A DNA stretch of 18,874 bases from Pseudomonadota bacterium (GCA_005788935.1 SYAK01000371.1:1-18874), one strand, 5' to 3'. Shown: positions 1 to 8,491, counted from the stretch's first letter. The notes: generated by a model not told the origin, from the sequence alone. A program made the numbers and translations.

Positions 1-2080
1 CGCCCATCGCGAGCTCGTCCCGCATGTCGCCGTCGAGATCGCCGAGCGCGAGCGAGACGCCGAGCTGCGCCCCCGAGTCGACCTCGTCACCGCGGACCAC
101 GAGACTTGGGGTCGAGGCGAGCCCGCCAGGGCCGAAGCTGTCAGGGCCGCGTCCGCGATAGACGTAAACGATGCCGTCGTTCGAGCGGCCATCGCCCGCG
201 CTGTAGCTCAACCCCGAGATGGCGACATCACATCGCCCGTCCCCATCCACGTGGCCTGTCGCGAGGGCGCGCCCGAGGCCGATCGCCCGCGGGCGCATGA
301 CACCCTCTTCGGGGACCGCCCCCCAGATGACCTGGTCGGGTTCGCTGCGAAAGCCGGTGGTGTAGCCCAGGAATACGAACAATCCTCCGGTGTTGGCGAC
401 GACGGGCGTGCGCTCCTCGTCCTCCGCGAAGCGCGCGGTCACGAGGAGGTCGAGGCGCTCGTCCCCGTTGACGTCGCACAGTCCGACCGCGAGCCCGAGC
501 TGGTCCGAGTTGGTCTCGCCGAACCATGACCAATCCGGCTTCGGGGAGACCCCGCCGTCGGCCTGCCCATACCACAGCGACACGCGACCACGGTCGAGGC
601 CGGGGCCATCGGCGAGTGGCGCGCCGGCCACGAGGTCCGCGTAGCCATCGCCATTGACGTCGCCAGCTGCGAGGGAGGTCCCGAGCTCCTCCGTCCGGGA
701 TTCCGAAGCAATAACCGTGCCAGGTTCGGGCGAAGGGCCCGTCTCGGTCCCGCGATAGATGAAGATGGCCCCGCCATCCCAGGCCCCGAGGTCGCTCTCG
801 GTCACGCCGACGACGACCTCCCGATGCCCGTCGCCGTCGATGTCGGTGGTCAGCGCGGCGCCGCCCTCTTTCAGGTCCCCCGCGGGGTGCAGCGCGACCA
901 CGGGCGCAGCGATGACCTCGACAGGCAGGTGCACGCGCTCACCTGTGTGGACGTCTTCGACCACGAGATCGACCCGGCCCGGGGCGAGTGCCGTGAGGTT
1001 CGCGCCCGCGACACCGACGACGGCCTCGGTCCCAGGCGCCGGACCTGGCGCCGTCACCGCGCTGAGGCCACTGCCGCCGCGCCCCGAGACGGGCCAACCC
1101 TCACCGACGGGCAGCGCCAGGGCGGCCGGATCGACGCGCAGGCCACCCCCGGCCACGACGGTGAGGCGAGCCTCTCGGATGCGACCCGTCGCGAGGTCTT
1201 CGACCACCACCCTGAGGGTCTCCTCGACATCCCCCGCGATGATCGTTCCGTCCGCTTCGACGCGCGCGGCGGCGGTCGCACCAGCCGCGACCGCCGACAC
1301 GCTGACGCGCCACTGCCCCGAGCCTCCGGAGACCGCGTGGCGGATGCGGCCGCGACCGGGCTCGATGGTGGCGATTTCAGGCATCACCGTCAGGGTCGGC
1401 GTCACGTGCGCGACCATGTCGGCCGAGGTGCCGCAGCGTCGGTCAAGGACCCGCACCGCGACCTCGCCGGACTCCGGCCCGGCCAGGAACGTGCCGAGGA
1501 GCGCGTGGACGCGTGCTCCTGTGTGGCCTCCCGAGACGAGCGCGAAGCTGTGGTCGCCCGAGCCGCCAGTGACCTTGAGGACCGTGAACTGCAGTGGCTC
1601 GAGGAAACGCACCGGTTCGACGAACGCGATCGGCTGGGCACACGGTCCGCTCGGGGTCACCGAGGTGTCCGGGACGCTCGCGTCGTCGGCCTGAGGCGTG
1701 CCGTCCAGCGTCGTCGCGTCGTCGTCGGTGCCGCTCGCAGCGTCGTCGTCGGGCGGGGCGTTGGCGTCATCGGGCCCGGCGTTGGCGTCATCGGCCGGCG
1801 CGGACACATCCTCCGGCCCACCGGGCGCCATGTCGGGCGGGGCCTCGGCGGTGTCGTCCGGACTCCCCGGTCCGTCGACGTCCCCGCGCGCGGCATCAAG
1901 TGGGTCCGCGCCATCGGGTGCGGCCGCGTCTCCTTCGGGTGAGCCCTCGACGCCTGCCTCGGCGCCGCCTGCATCCTCGGCCAGGTCCTCGGGAGCCGCG
2001 GGCAGGTCGGCCGGGATCGTGCATGCGCCTGTGAGCGTGGCGAGCCCAGCCGCGGCGAGCGCCGTGATGAACCGGGTCAC
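1..2080 (-). CDS. FG-GAP repeat (integrin-like beta-propeller) lipoprotein, 3' end outside the window
   Basis: The frame is open from a GTG at 2080-2078 to the left edge, giving 693 residues with no stop. It begins with a short leader ending in LATLTGAC (Cys20), a slightly atypical lipobox, so a lipoprotein is likely. An Asp/Ala/Pro-rich linker follows (about residues 21-125). Next come three Ig-like repeats recognisable by GGSG turns, then FG-GAP blades with calcium-loop motifs (DIDGDGHRE, DVNGDGYAD, DVNGDERLD, HVDGDGRCD, DLDGDMRDE); five are inside the window. FG-GAP repeats build calcium-stabilised beta-propellers of the integrin type, usually on exported proteins. The GTG overlaps the TGA of the upstream paralogue (GTGA, 2077-2080), which supports both the start and translational coupling. 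The linker contains a 21-bp tandem duplication. Binding partner and role are unknown. Confidence 0.88.
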   Translation of the reverse strand, partial: MTRFITALAAAGLATLTGACTIPADLPAAPEDLAEDAGGAEAGVEGSPEGDAAAPDGADPLDAARGDVDGPGSPDDTAEAPPDMAPGGPEDVSAPADDANAGPDDANAPPDDDAASGTDDDATTLDGTPQADDASVPDTSVTPSGPCAQPIAFVEPVRFLEPLQFTVLKVTGGSGDHSFALVSGGHTGARVHALLGTFLAGPESGEVAVRVLDRRCGTSADMVAHVTPTLTVMPEIATIEPGRGRIRHAVSGGSGQWRVSVSAVAAGATAAARVEADGTIIAGDVEETLRVVVEDLATGRIREARLTVVAGGGLRVDPAALALPVGEGWPVSGRGGSGLSAVTAPGPAPGTEAVVGVAGANLTALAPGRVDLVVEDVHTGERVHLPVEVIAAPVVALHPAGDLKEGGAALTTDIDGDGHREVVVGVTESDLGAWDGGAIFIYRGTETGPSPEPGTVIASESRTEELGTSLAAGDVNGDGYADLVAGAPLADGPGLDRGRVSLWYGQADGGVSPKPDWSWFGETNSDQLGLAVGLCDVNGDERLDLLVTARFAEDEERTPVVANTGGLFVFLGYTTGFRSEPDQVIWGAVPEEGVMRPRAIGLGRALATGHVDGDGRCDVAISGLSYSAGDGRSNDGIVYVYRGRGPDSFGPGGLASTPSLVVRGDEVDSGAQLGVSLALGDLDGDMRDELAMG
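1758..1794. repeat. 21-bp tandem duplication in the Asp/Ala linker
   Basis: GCGTTGGCGTCATCGG is repeated at a 21-base period (1758 and 1779). It encodes two DDANAxP heptads in the linker of the left-edge FG-GAP lipoprotein. Confidence 0.8.
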
Positions 2081-5000
2081 GGCCCGCTCCCGACCGGCGG
2101 CAGGGGAGGGGGCTTGTCGAGGTCGAAGGCCACGGTGGCCCCCGAGGCGACCCCGACGAGATGCGACTCCGGCAGGCCGAGGATGAGGCGCCGCCCCGCG
2201 CGTCCGCTCGCCGCTGTCGCCGCGAGTCGCACACCGTTCATCGCGAGGTGGGCCTCCCCCGGCACCACCAGCGTCGCCCGCACGGCGATCCGGACCTCGC
2301 CCGTGCCGTCGACGGTGACCGCGAACACTCGCACGACACCTCCCACGATCGCGCCCTCAAGCCGCGCCTCGGGCACCGCGACCGCGAGCAACGGGCCCGC
2401 GTCGCGTGGTGCAGCCGGGTTGGGCGGCACGAGCACCACAGCCGTGCCAAGCGCCTCCCCCGACGCGAGACCCACGACAGAGGCCCCGCCAAGGCCGCTC
2501 GCCCCGGCCACGGGCGTGACCATGGTCGAGGGCGTGGCGTCCTCGCGTGGGGCCGCGACGGCTGCCAGCGCCGCGAGTCTGGCCCCCGACACGACCCACG
2601 CCCCACCGCCCGTGACGCTGCCCGGGCGCCAGAATGGTCCACCGACCGCGAGCTCGCGGCGGCCGTCCCCGTCGAGGTCCACGGCGTGCAGCGCGAGTCC
2701 GAACTGGGTCGAGGCGCCGAGCCCCTGGATCATCGCGCGTCGCACCGTCGCTGTGCGGCACCGCGCGCCAGCTCCGAAGACCACCTCGACCGCGCCGACG
2801 TTCGTCAGCGACGGCCAGTCTGCGCCCGGGATACCCACCGCGATGTCGTCGCACCCGTCGTCGTCGAGGTCCCCGAGGGCTGCGACCGCGGCCCCGTAAC
2901 CGTCCTCGGCCACGAGCCCCATGAGGCGGAAGGCTGCTGCACACGAGACCGTCGTCACGCCGCCAGACGACCGGGCTCGTCCAGGGACGACCTCGACCGC
3001 GCCCGTGTTGGACGCGCCAGACCGGTCCTGGAGGCGCGACGCGACGATGAGGTCGCTCAGCCCGTCGCCATCGAAGTCCGCGGATGTCACGGCCTCCGTG
3101 ACCTGCGACGCCTGCGGCAGGAAGTGCACGAAGGACGGCTCGGCGTCGAGACCGCCGCCCGCGTTCGCGTTGAAGACGAGGACCGCCCCCGTATCGGTGC
3201 CCGCGACGTTGCAGGCGGGCGGACTCTCGTGGCCTGTGCCGTAGGTCGCGGCCATGTCCTCCGACCGCGCGACCACGGCGAGGTCGGGTCGGCCATCCCC
3301 GTCGAAGTCGCGCAACGTCGCGAGATCGTGACCGGCCCGGTCAGACCCGCTGTTGCGCCGGAAGGCGCTGAGGGTCTGGAACGCGTCGCGCGCATGACCG
3401 TCGGGGGTCCCGCGATGAATCGTCACGAGTCCGTTCTGCAGCTGCATGGCGTTCGAGACCCGGCTCGACCCGAAGGGCGACCCGACGGCGAGCTCCGGGA
3501 GACCGTCCCCGTCGAGGTCTGGCAGACCCGCCAGTGCCGCGCCGGTGCGCCATCCGCCAGCCGAGATCTGCATCCTCAGGCCGACGCGGGCCGAGCCCGT
3601 GACGTTGGTCGCGGTCGCGAAGTCCGCCACGAGCGCGAGACCCGCGTCAGGGCCAGCGCTGTCGTCCCGAGCCGCCACCGCGAAGAGGCGTGGCGTGGCG
3701 GTCACGTCGAGGGCCGGGCTGATGGCGAGCGCGATGCCGACCCGGTCGCTTGCGACACCCGAGGTGACGCCCGCCGTCGGGAGTGCGGCAGGCCACCCGT
3801 CGGCGCGCCCCGGGAACAGGTGGACAGCGCCCGCGCTCGCGACGCACCCGGTGCAGGCGAGCTCGTCCACGATGCCGGTCACCACGAGGTCGGCGCGCCC
3901 GTCGCCCGTCACGTCGCCGATCTCGACCCGGAAGCCGAACTCGTCGTTCGTGTCGGCCGAAGCTTGCCCAGGGCCCGTGAAGAGCACGTCGAAATCGGCG
4001 TCACCGAGGATCGCCGAGGCGGCATCGCCGAGCCACGGTCCTCCGCGCTTGACGCGAACCCCGCCGTGGTTGTCGGCCACGACCCCGGTCTTGGCGTAGT
4101 AGGGCTGCCCGACCGCGAGATCGGCGAGGTCATCCCCATCGAGGTCCCCGATAGCGAGCGCGTGCCCGAAACGTCCGGTCTCGGCCCCCTTCCAGACCGC
4201 GACCGGGATCGGGCTCACCAGCCCAGCCCCCGCATCGTCCCCGCGCAGAATCCAAACGTAGCCGTCCCCTCCTGCGGCCAGATGGCTCCCGACCGCCAGG
4301 TCGCACGCCCCGTCACCGTCGAGATCGCCCGCCGCCAGGGTCCGTCCGAAGGCGAGATCGGCCTGCCGCTGCCACACGCCCTCGACCGGGATGGCGCCGA
4401 AGACCGTCTGCGTCGGCGTCGACCCGAGCCCTGCCGGGCCGCCCGCGACGAGATGCACGGCGCCCTGCGAGTTCGTGACCGGAGACGCCGTCGCGTCCTC
4501 GTGGTCGTAGGCGCCCACGGCGAGGTCGGAGTAGCCGTCGCCGTTGAAGTCGCACGCGGCCAGCGCGAACCCGAAGAGGTCGCTGCCTCGCGTCCCCTGG
4601 AGCGTCGTGACCGGGGTGTCGCCAAACAGGGCCCCCTCGACGCCGGGGTAGACGACTACGCGCCCCGCCGTCACGCCCGTCGCAAAATTCCTGAAGCCCG
4701 ACGCGCCGATGGCGAGATCGCGCAGCCCGTCGTCGTCGAAGTCGCCTGTCGCGACCGCCTGCCCGAAGTGCTCGGCCCGCGTCTCGCCAGCGATCACGCG
4801 ATCTGGCGGTGTCTCGGGCTGAAGCCCGCCCTCCCGGCCGCGCCAGATCTGGACAGTCCCGCTCTGAAGGTGCGTCGACGCCAGCTCGGGGGCCCCGAGG
4901 ATGAGATCCGCCCGCCCGTCGCCATCGATGTCGCCTGGCGCATGCGCGGCCCACCGATCGAGCACCTGCCCCTGGACCACCGGCGCTGGGCCAAAGCCGT

Positions 5001-6249
5001 CGACGACCTCGACATCCTGGCCAAAGGGCGTGTCGAGGCAGAGGTCCTGCAGCACGATGGCGGCCCTGCCAGTCCCGTCGGCGCTCCAGACCGCCCCGTC
5101 GGGCCGCGGCACCAGCTGTGGGCCGCCCTCGGCCGGCACGAAGGTCTCGCGTACCACCTCGGTGAAGCCGCTGGTGTCGAGGGTGCGCACCGGCCAGCTC
5201 GTCCCGAGCGGGGCCACGACGCGCGGCGGGTCGGCTGCGGGCACCACGTCCGTCGTGACCGTCACCGCGACAGACGCCTGCTGTCCCGTGCGTGAGTCCA
5301 CGACCTCGAGCCGCACCGTGCCCACCGTTGTCGCCTCGAGCCACGGGACGTCCTCGGGTGGCGCCACGACGCGCCCGTCACCCGTGCCCCCTTCCACGAT
5401 CGTCAGGTCCCACACCCCCGACCCGCCTCGGACGACCGGCCGAAAGCGCCCGCCAGAGGCCACGCGTGCAATCGCTGGCAAGGCCTCGAGCGCCGCCGCG
5501 ACGTTCACGCGCGTCTCGGTCCGCCCCTCGCAGCCCAGGTCGGTCGTCTCGACCACGTCGATCACGGGGGCTGTCGGGCCCGAGATGTATTCGCCCGTCG
5601 ACCCCTGCACGATGCCGCCCGAGGGCGCCGCGACGAGGCGATGTCGGTACCGGCCGGTACCGCCCGTCACGGTGACCCGCGTGGCCGACCGCGGACCGAC
5701 CCAGCGCTCGGCGCGACTCGCGAGCGGCGGCTCGCAGGGCGGCAAAGGAACCACCACCGCGTCCCCCGGACCTGCATCGACCGTGGTGGTGTCTTCGATC
5801 GCGCCGGCATCCTCGACCTCTGCCGCAGCGTCGCCTGCGTCGTCGACCGCGCCCGCGTCGCCGCCCGGTGCGTCGTCGCCGCCCGTCGCGTCGTCCTGCG
5901 CGTCGTCCTGCGCGTCGTCCCCGCCCAGCGGGCCTGCGTCGGGCTCCCCGCTGTCGGGGGAGGTGTCGTCCTCACCGCTGTCAGGCCCAGCGAGCTGCGC
6001 ATCCAGAGCGTCCTCGTCCAGCCCCACACCATCCGATGCGAGGCCGGCGTCGTCCGAGGCGACGTCGGCGCCGACGTCTGAGGCCGCGGGCAGCTCGCCC
6101 GTGGCAGCGTCCTCCCCGGGCGGGTCTGCCGCATCGGTCGCCAAGACGCCCGCGTCTCCCCTGGCCTGGCCCGCCGGTTCGCACCCAGCCAGCGCGAGGA
6201 CCGCCCCGGACATCATCAGCATCGCCCTCGTCCAACGCTCACGCCTCAT
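2077..6249 (-). CDS. FG-GAP repeat lipoprotein with Asp/Ala-rich linker and Ig-like repeats
   Basis: This encodes 1390 residues from the ATG at 6249. The leader MRRERWTRAMLMMSGAVLAL ends in a clear lipobox (LAGC, Cys23), so the protein is probably lipid-anchored outside the inner membrane. Residues about 24-165 are a disordered-looking Asp/Ala/Gly-rich linker. Residues about 170-330 hold two Ig-like repeats with GGTG/GGSG turns. From about residue 430 to the end there are FG-GAP blades, eleven with intact calcium loops such as DIDGDGRAD and DFNGDGYSD. Function is unknown; the family generally mediates adhesion or ligand binding. In-frame ATGs at 6264 and 6336 would lengthen the leader. I prefer 6249 because it gives a normal-length lipoprotein signal, and a promoter-like sequence overlaps the 6336 ATG. 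The stop overlaps the start of the next, similarly built gene. Confidence 0.9.
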   Translation of the reverse strand: MRRERWTRAMLMMSGAVLALAGCEPAGQARGDAGVLATDAADPPGEDAATGELPAASDVGADVASDDAGLASDGVGLDEDALDAQLAGPDSGEDDTSPDSGEPDAGPLGGDDAQDDAQDDATGGDDAPGGDAGAVDDAGDAAAEVEDAGAIEDTTTVDAGPGDAVVVPLPPCEPPLASRAERWVGPRSATRVTVTGGTGRYRHRLVAAPSGGIVQGSTGEYISGPTAPVIDVVETTDLGCEGRTETRVNVAAALEALPAIARVASGGRFRPVVRGGSGVWDLTIVEGGTGDGRVVAPPEDVPWLEATTVGTVRLEVVDSRTGQQASVAVTVTTDVVPAADPPRVVAPLGTSWPVRTLDTSGFTEVVRETFVPAEGGPQLVPRPDGAVWSADGTGRAAIVLQDLCLDTPFGQDVEVVDGFGPAPVVQGQVLDRWAAHAPGDIDGDGRADLILGAPELASTHLQSGTVQIWRGREGGLQPETPPDRVIAGETRAEHFGQAVATGDFDDDGLRDLAIGASGFRNFATGVTAGRVVVYPGVEGALFGDTPVTTLQGTRGSDLFGFALAACDFNGDGYSDLAVGAYDHEDATASPVTNSQGAVHLVAGGPAGLGSTPTQTVFGAIPVEGVWQRQADLAFGRTLAAGDLDGDGACDLAVGSHLAAGGDGYVWILRGDDAGAGLVSPIPVAVWKGAETGRFGHALAIGDLDGDDLADLAVGQPYYAKTGVVADNHGGVRVKRGGPWLGDAASAILGDADFDVLFTGPGQASADTNDEFGFRVEIGDVTGDGRADLVVTGIVDELACTGCVASAGAVHLFPGRADGWPAALPTAGVTSGVASDRVGIALAISPALDVTATPRLFAVAARDDSAGPDAGLALVADFATATNVTGSARVGLRMQISAGGWRTGAALAGLPDLDGDGLPELAVGSPFGSSRVSNAMQLQNGLVTIHRGTPDGHARDAFQTLSAFRRNSGSDRAGHDLATLRDFDGDGRPDLAVVARSEDMAATYGTGHESPPACNVAGTDTGAVLVFNANAGGGLDAEPSFVHFLPQASQVTEAVTSADFDGDGLSDLIVASRLQDRSGASNTGAVEVVPGRARSSGGVTTVSCAAAFRLMGLVAEDGYGAAVAALGDLDDDGCDDIAVGIPGADWPSLTNVGAVEVVFGAGARCRTATVRRAMIQGLGASTQFGLALHAVDLDGDGRRELAVGGPFWRPGSVTGGGAWVVSGARLAALAAVAAPREDATPSTMVTPVAGASGLGGASVVGLASGEALGTAVVLVPPNPAAPRDAGPLLAVAVPEARLEGAIVGGVVRVFAVTVDGTGEVRIAVRATLVVPGEAHLAMNGVRLAATAASGRAGRRLILGLPESHLVGVASGATVAFDLDKPPPLPPVGSGP
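5888..5920. repeat. 12-bp tandem repeat in the Asp/Ala linker
   Basis: GCGTCGTCCTGC occurs twice in full (5888-5899, 5900-5911) and once partly (5912-5920). It encodes repeated DDAQ units within the linker of the minus-strand FG-GAP lipoprotein. It probably arose by slippage. Confidence 0.85.
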
Positions 6250-6329
6250 CCGGTGCCCCCGCATCCCTCGCGTCGCCAGAACCGCCCCCGGAGTGGACAG
6301 TCCGCGCCGCGCACCCGCGCCCTTCTCCA

Positions 6330-6358
6330 AAGACATGCCAAAGACACCCGTGGGTCAA
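6330..6358 (-). promoter_or_regulatory. Possible promoter for the FG-GAP gene pair
   Basis: On the minus strand TTGACC (6358-6353) is followed after 17 bases by TGTCTT (6335-6330), about 80 bases before the chosen ATG at 6249. The -35 is good and the -10 is weak (no A at its second position). Transcription from here would begin downstream of the ATG at 6336 and so supports a later start codon. This is inference from spacing and consensus only. Confidence 0.3.
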
Positions 6359-6472
6359 GTCCACAGCGCGCCCGACCGCGCCCGACCCCCGCTCGAATCG
6401 CCATCCCACCGCCGCGTCGTCGGCCTGCGGCGCGGGCCTGCAAGGCCGAGGCCGGCTTGTCTCGTTTCCGGG

Positions 6473-6502
6473 TTGACGCGTCTTCGGACCCCGTGATACC
6501 TG
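6473..6502 (+). promoter_or_regulatory. Possible promoter of the atp F0 operon
   Basis: TTGACG (6473-6478) is followed after 18 bases by TACCTG (6497-6502); GATACC at 6495-6500 is an alternative -10 with a 16-base spacer. It lies 36 bases before the atpZ start, in the divergent spacer, with no other obvious -35 nearby. The -35 is near consensus but the -10 is poor in both readings. Confidence 0.4.
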
Positions 6503-6537
6503 CCGCGCGCCTCCCGAACCCAGGCGCCCCGCAAGTC

Positions 6538-6891
6538 ATGTCGACCGTCACCACAGCCCCGGAGAAGACCGCCCGCGCGCCCGAGCGTCGCGACTGGCGC
6601 GCGATCCGCCGGCAGACCGACGCGATGTCCCTCGGGGTCGAGATGGTGATGGCCGTGGCCCTCGGCGCCTATCTCGGGCACGTGTGGGACAACCACTTCG
6701 GGCATGGCCCCTGGGGCATGGTGTTCTTTGTCATCGCAGGCGTCGGGGCGGCGGCCAAGGCCGTCATCCGGACCTGGCGGCAGACGCGCGACCACCTCGC
6801 ACGCACCTCCGCTGCGACCCCGGCCGTCACGCTTCCCGCGCCCCGCGCGGCCGGCGAGAGCCGCTACTCCGTCTCCGGGGGCGCCCGATGA
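6538..6891 (+). CDS. atpZ: AtpZ-like F0 accessory protein (ATPase gene1 family)
   Basis: This is a small two-helix membrane protein of 117 residues. Helix 1 is about residues 31-47, in a stretch (SLGVEMVMAVALGAYLG) resembling the AtpZ/'F0F1-ATPase gene 1' family. The conserved-looking turn HVWDNHFGHGPWG (48-60) follows, then helix 2 (about 60-78) and a basic tail. The family is encoded at the head of ATP synthase operons; together with AtpI it has been linked to Mg2+/Ca2+ transport and to assembly of the rotor ring. The position just before atpI-atpB-atpE agrees with this. The frame is open far upstream to 6253, but the promoter-like sequence at 6473-6502 and loss of family similarity before MSTVTT favour 6538. 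No strong ribosome binding site is visible. The stop overlaps atpI by ATGA. Confidence 0.82.
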   Translation: MSTVTTAPEKTARAPERRDWRAIRRQTDAMSLGVEMVMAVALGAYLGHVWDNHFGHGPWGMVFFVIAGVGAAAKAVIRTWRQTRDHLARTSAATPAVTLPAPRAAGESRYSVSGGAR

Positions 6892-7364
6892 CGGCTCCGA
6901 CCGGCGCGCTGTCACAAGGCGAGCGCCTCGCCCGGACCCTCGAGGGCGTCAATCTCGCCCTCGTCGGCGTGGCCCTCGTCGTGTCGCACCTCTTCGCGGG
7001 CTTCGGGCCCTTCCTTTACGGCGTCCTGGCGGGCGGGCTCCTCGGCGCGTTCAACCTGCGCGGCATGGTCTGGCTCACGCGCCGCCTGATCGCCGCCGAA
7101 GCAGGCAGTCGCAGCCGCTACGCCGTCCTGTTCGCGGCCAAGCTCGCCCTGCTCGGCTCGGTCGTGTGGGTCGTCCTCTCGCGCCTCCCGGTCGACAGCG
7201 TCGGCTTCCTCGTCGGCTTCTCGACGGTGCTGCCAGCCGCGCTCTGGATCGCTTTCCTTCGCAGCCTCGAACCCGCCCCCGCCGCCGCCCAGCCCTCTGG
7301 CGCCCAGCAGGCTGGCGGTCGGGTCGTCAGCAGATACGCCTCACAGCAGGAGCAACGGTCTTGA
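6888..7364 (+). CDS. atpI: ATP synthase subunit I (AtpI)
   Basis: This is a 158-residue protein with four predicted membrane helices (about 21-37, 43-56, 79-98, 104-122) and a Pro/Ala/Gln-rich tail. Size, topology and the GxLxGxFNLRGMVWLTRRL segment between helices 2 and 3 fit the AtpI family, which helps assemble the c-ring and is not part of the finished enzyme. The start is fixed by the ATGA overlap with atpZ (6888-6891); a G-rich stretch just upstream could serve as a weak ribosome binding site. It ends in TGA at 7362-7364, overlapping the TTG start of atpB. Membership rests on topology and position more than on strong sequence motifs. Confidence 0.8.
   Translation: MTAPTGALSQGERLARTLEGVNLALVGVALVVSHLFAGFGPFLYGVLAGGLLGAFNLRGMVWLTRRLIAAEAGSRSRYAVLFAAKLALLGSVVWVVLSRLPVDSVGFLVGFSTVLPAALWIAFLRSLEPAPAAAQPSGAQQAGGRVVSRYASQQEQRS
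7348..7352 (+). promoter_or_regulatory. Shine-Dalgarno for atpB (decides a TTG start)
   Basis: AGGAG at 7348-7352 lies eight bases before TTG at 7361, inside the end of atpI. The frame upstream is open back to 6704, so this site and the TTGA overlap are what identify the start. Confidence 0.75.
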
Positions 7365-8404
7365 ACGCACCGCGCACCGCCACCCGCAACATCCTGGCGT
7401 CGCTCGCCCTCGCGCTGTCCTTCGGTGCGGGCACACTCGCCAGCGCCGACGCGAGCGCCGGGGCGCCACAGCACGAGGCCGAGGGTCCCGACCACAAGCA
7501 CGGGGACGACGGCCACGACCATGGCGCCGAGGCCCACGGTCACGACCAGGGCGCCCACGGCCACAGCGCCAAGTCGCGCAAGGCCCCCGAAGACCACCAC
7601 TGGTGGCTCGGCAAGGAGCTGCCCAAGTCCTTTCGGGACCAGGTCGCAGCCGCCATGGGCCCCTCCTTCGTCGACAAGGACCCGGCCGAGAAGATCAACG
7701 TCGGCCACATCTTCTTCGGCGTCGTCGCGTTCCTGATCTGCCTCGGCATGGCGCTCTCCGCGAGCCGTGCGGTCAAGGGTGCGGTCGTTCCGCCGCGCAC
7801 GTGGAGCGCCGCGGCCTTCTTCGACGTCGTCACCGAGGCCATCCTCGGCCTCATGACGAGCATGATGCCGCGCGCCAAGGCGCTGCAGTACCTGCCGCTC
7901 GTCACGGCCGCGGCCGTCTTCATCCTCATCAGCAACCTGCTCGGGCTGCTGCCGGGCTCCGTACCGCCGACCCAGAGCTTCAACACGACGCTCGCCCTCG
8001 GCCTCGGCGCGTTCCTGTTCTACACCTCCCAGGGCATCAAGTCGCAGGGGCTCATCAAGTATCTCAAGCACTTCATGGGCCCGATGATCGCGCTCGCGCC
8101 GGTCATGATCGTCATCGAGCTCATCTCCCACTGCGTTCGCCCGCTCTCGCTCGGTCTGCGCCTCATGGGCAACATGTTCGGCGACCACCAGGTGCTCTTC
8201 ATCTTCATGAGCTTCGGGCTCCCGCTCATCCCGATCCCGCTGATGGCGCTCGGGCTGATGGTCTGCGTCGTGCAGACCGTGGTTTTCACCCTGCTCTTCA
8301 TCGTGTACGTGTCGCTCGCCGTCGAGGAGCACGACCACGACCACGACGACCACGCGCACAATCACGATCACGCCGACGGCGGGCACCACGCCCACGCGCA
8401 CTGA
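7361..8404 (+). CDS. atpB: ATP synthase F0 subunit a with histidine-rich N- and C-terminal extensions
   Basis: Subunit a forms the two half-channels of the F-type ATP synthase next to the c-ring. This copy has 347 residues. The signature PLSLGLRLMGNMFGDH (261-276) contains the essential Arg267 (E. coli Arg210). NLLGLLPG (192-199), Gln305 and the final helix ending near VEEH (321-324) are also family features. A leader-like hydrophobic stretch (10-22) precedes a histidine-rich segment (9 His in residues 38-68). A second one forms the C terminus (11 His from 324 to 347). By the usual subunit a topology the first would lie in the periplasm and the second in the cytoplasm. The TTG start overlaps the atpI stop (TTGA) and has a good AGGAG. 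The core looks intact and functional. Confidence 0.95.
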   Translation: MNAPRTATRNILASLALALSFGAGTLASADASAGAPQHEAEGPDHKHGDDGHDHGAEAHGHDQGAHGHSAKSRKAPEDHHWWLGKELPKSFRDQVAAAMGPSFVDKDPAEKINVGHIFFGVVAFLICLGMALSASRAVKGAVVPPRTWSAAAFFDVVTEAILGLMTSMMPRAKALQYLPLVTAAAVFILISNLLGLLPGSVPPTQSFNTTLALGLGAFLFYTSQGIKSQGLIKYLKHFMGPMIALAPVMIVIELISHCVRPLSLGLRLMGNMFGDHQVLFIFMSFGLPLIPIPLMALGLMVCVVQTVVFTLLFIVYVSLAVEEHDHDHDDHAHNHDHADGGHHAHAH

Positions 8405-8450
8405 GCGCGGCCCTCGGCCCCAGCTGGCGCGGCAAGGCGCCGCCCTTTTC

Positions 8451-8470
8451 GCCGGGTCGGGTGACCCGGC
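8451..8470 (+). other. Stem-loop in the atpB-atpE spacer
   Basis: GCCGGGTC and GACCCGGC form a perfect 8-bp stem around a GGGT loop, 36 bases before the atpE ATG. There is no T-run after it, so it is more likely an mRNA stability or processing element than a terminator. The c subunit is needed in many more copies than subunit a, and such hairpins could raise atpE yield; that role is inferred. Confidence 0.6.
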
Positions 8471-8491
8471 ATGTTCCCGAGTGAGTCTGAC

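Noticed and set aside
2161..5295. 1044-residue open frame on the plus strand opposite the FG-GAP gene
   Set aside because: It is an antisense shadow: Arg/His/Asp-rich low-complexity sequence with no domain, while the minus strand shows repeated FG-GAP motifs in register.
6250..6336. Earlier starts (6336 or 6264) for the FG-GAP lipoprotein
   Set aside because: They would put up to 29 extra residues before an otherwise normal lipoprotein signal, and a likely -10 element overlaps the 6336 ATG. Not fully excluded for 6264.
6253..6537. N-terminal extension of atpZ by 95 residues
   Set aside because: The extension is Pro/Arg-rich with no family similarity and would place the promoter-like sequence at 6473-6502 inside the gene.
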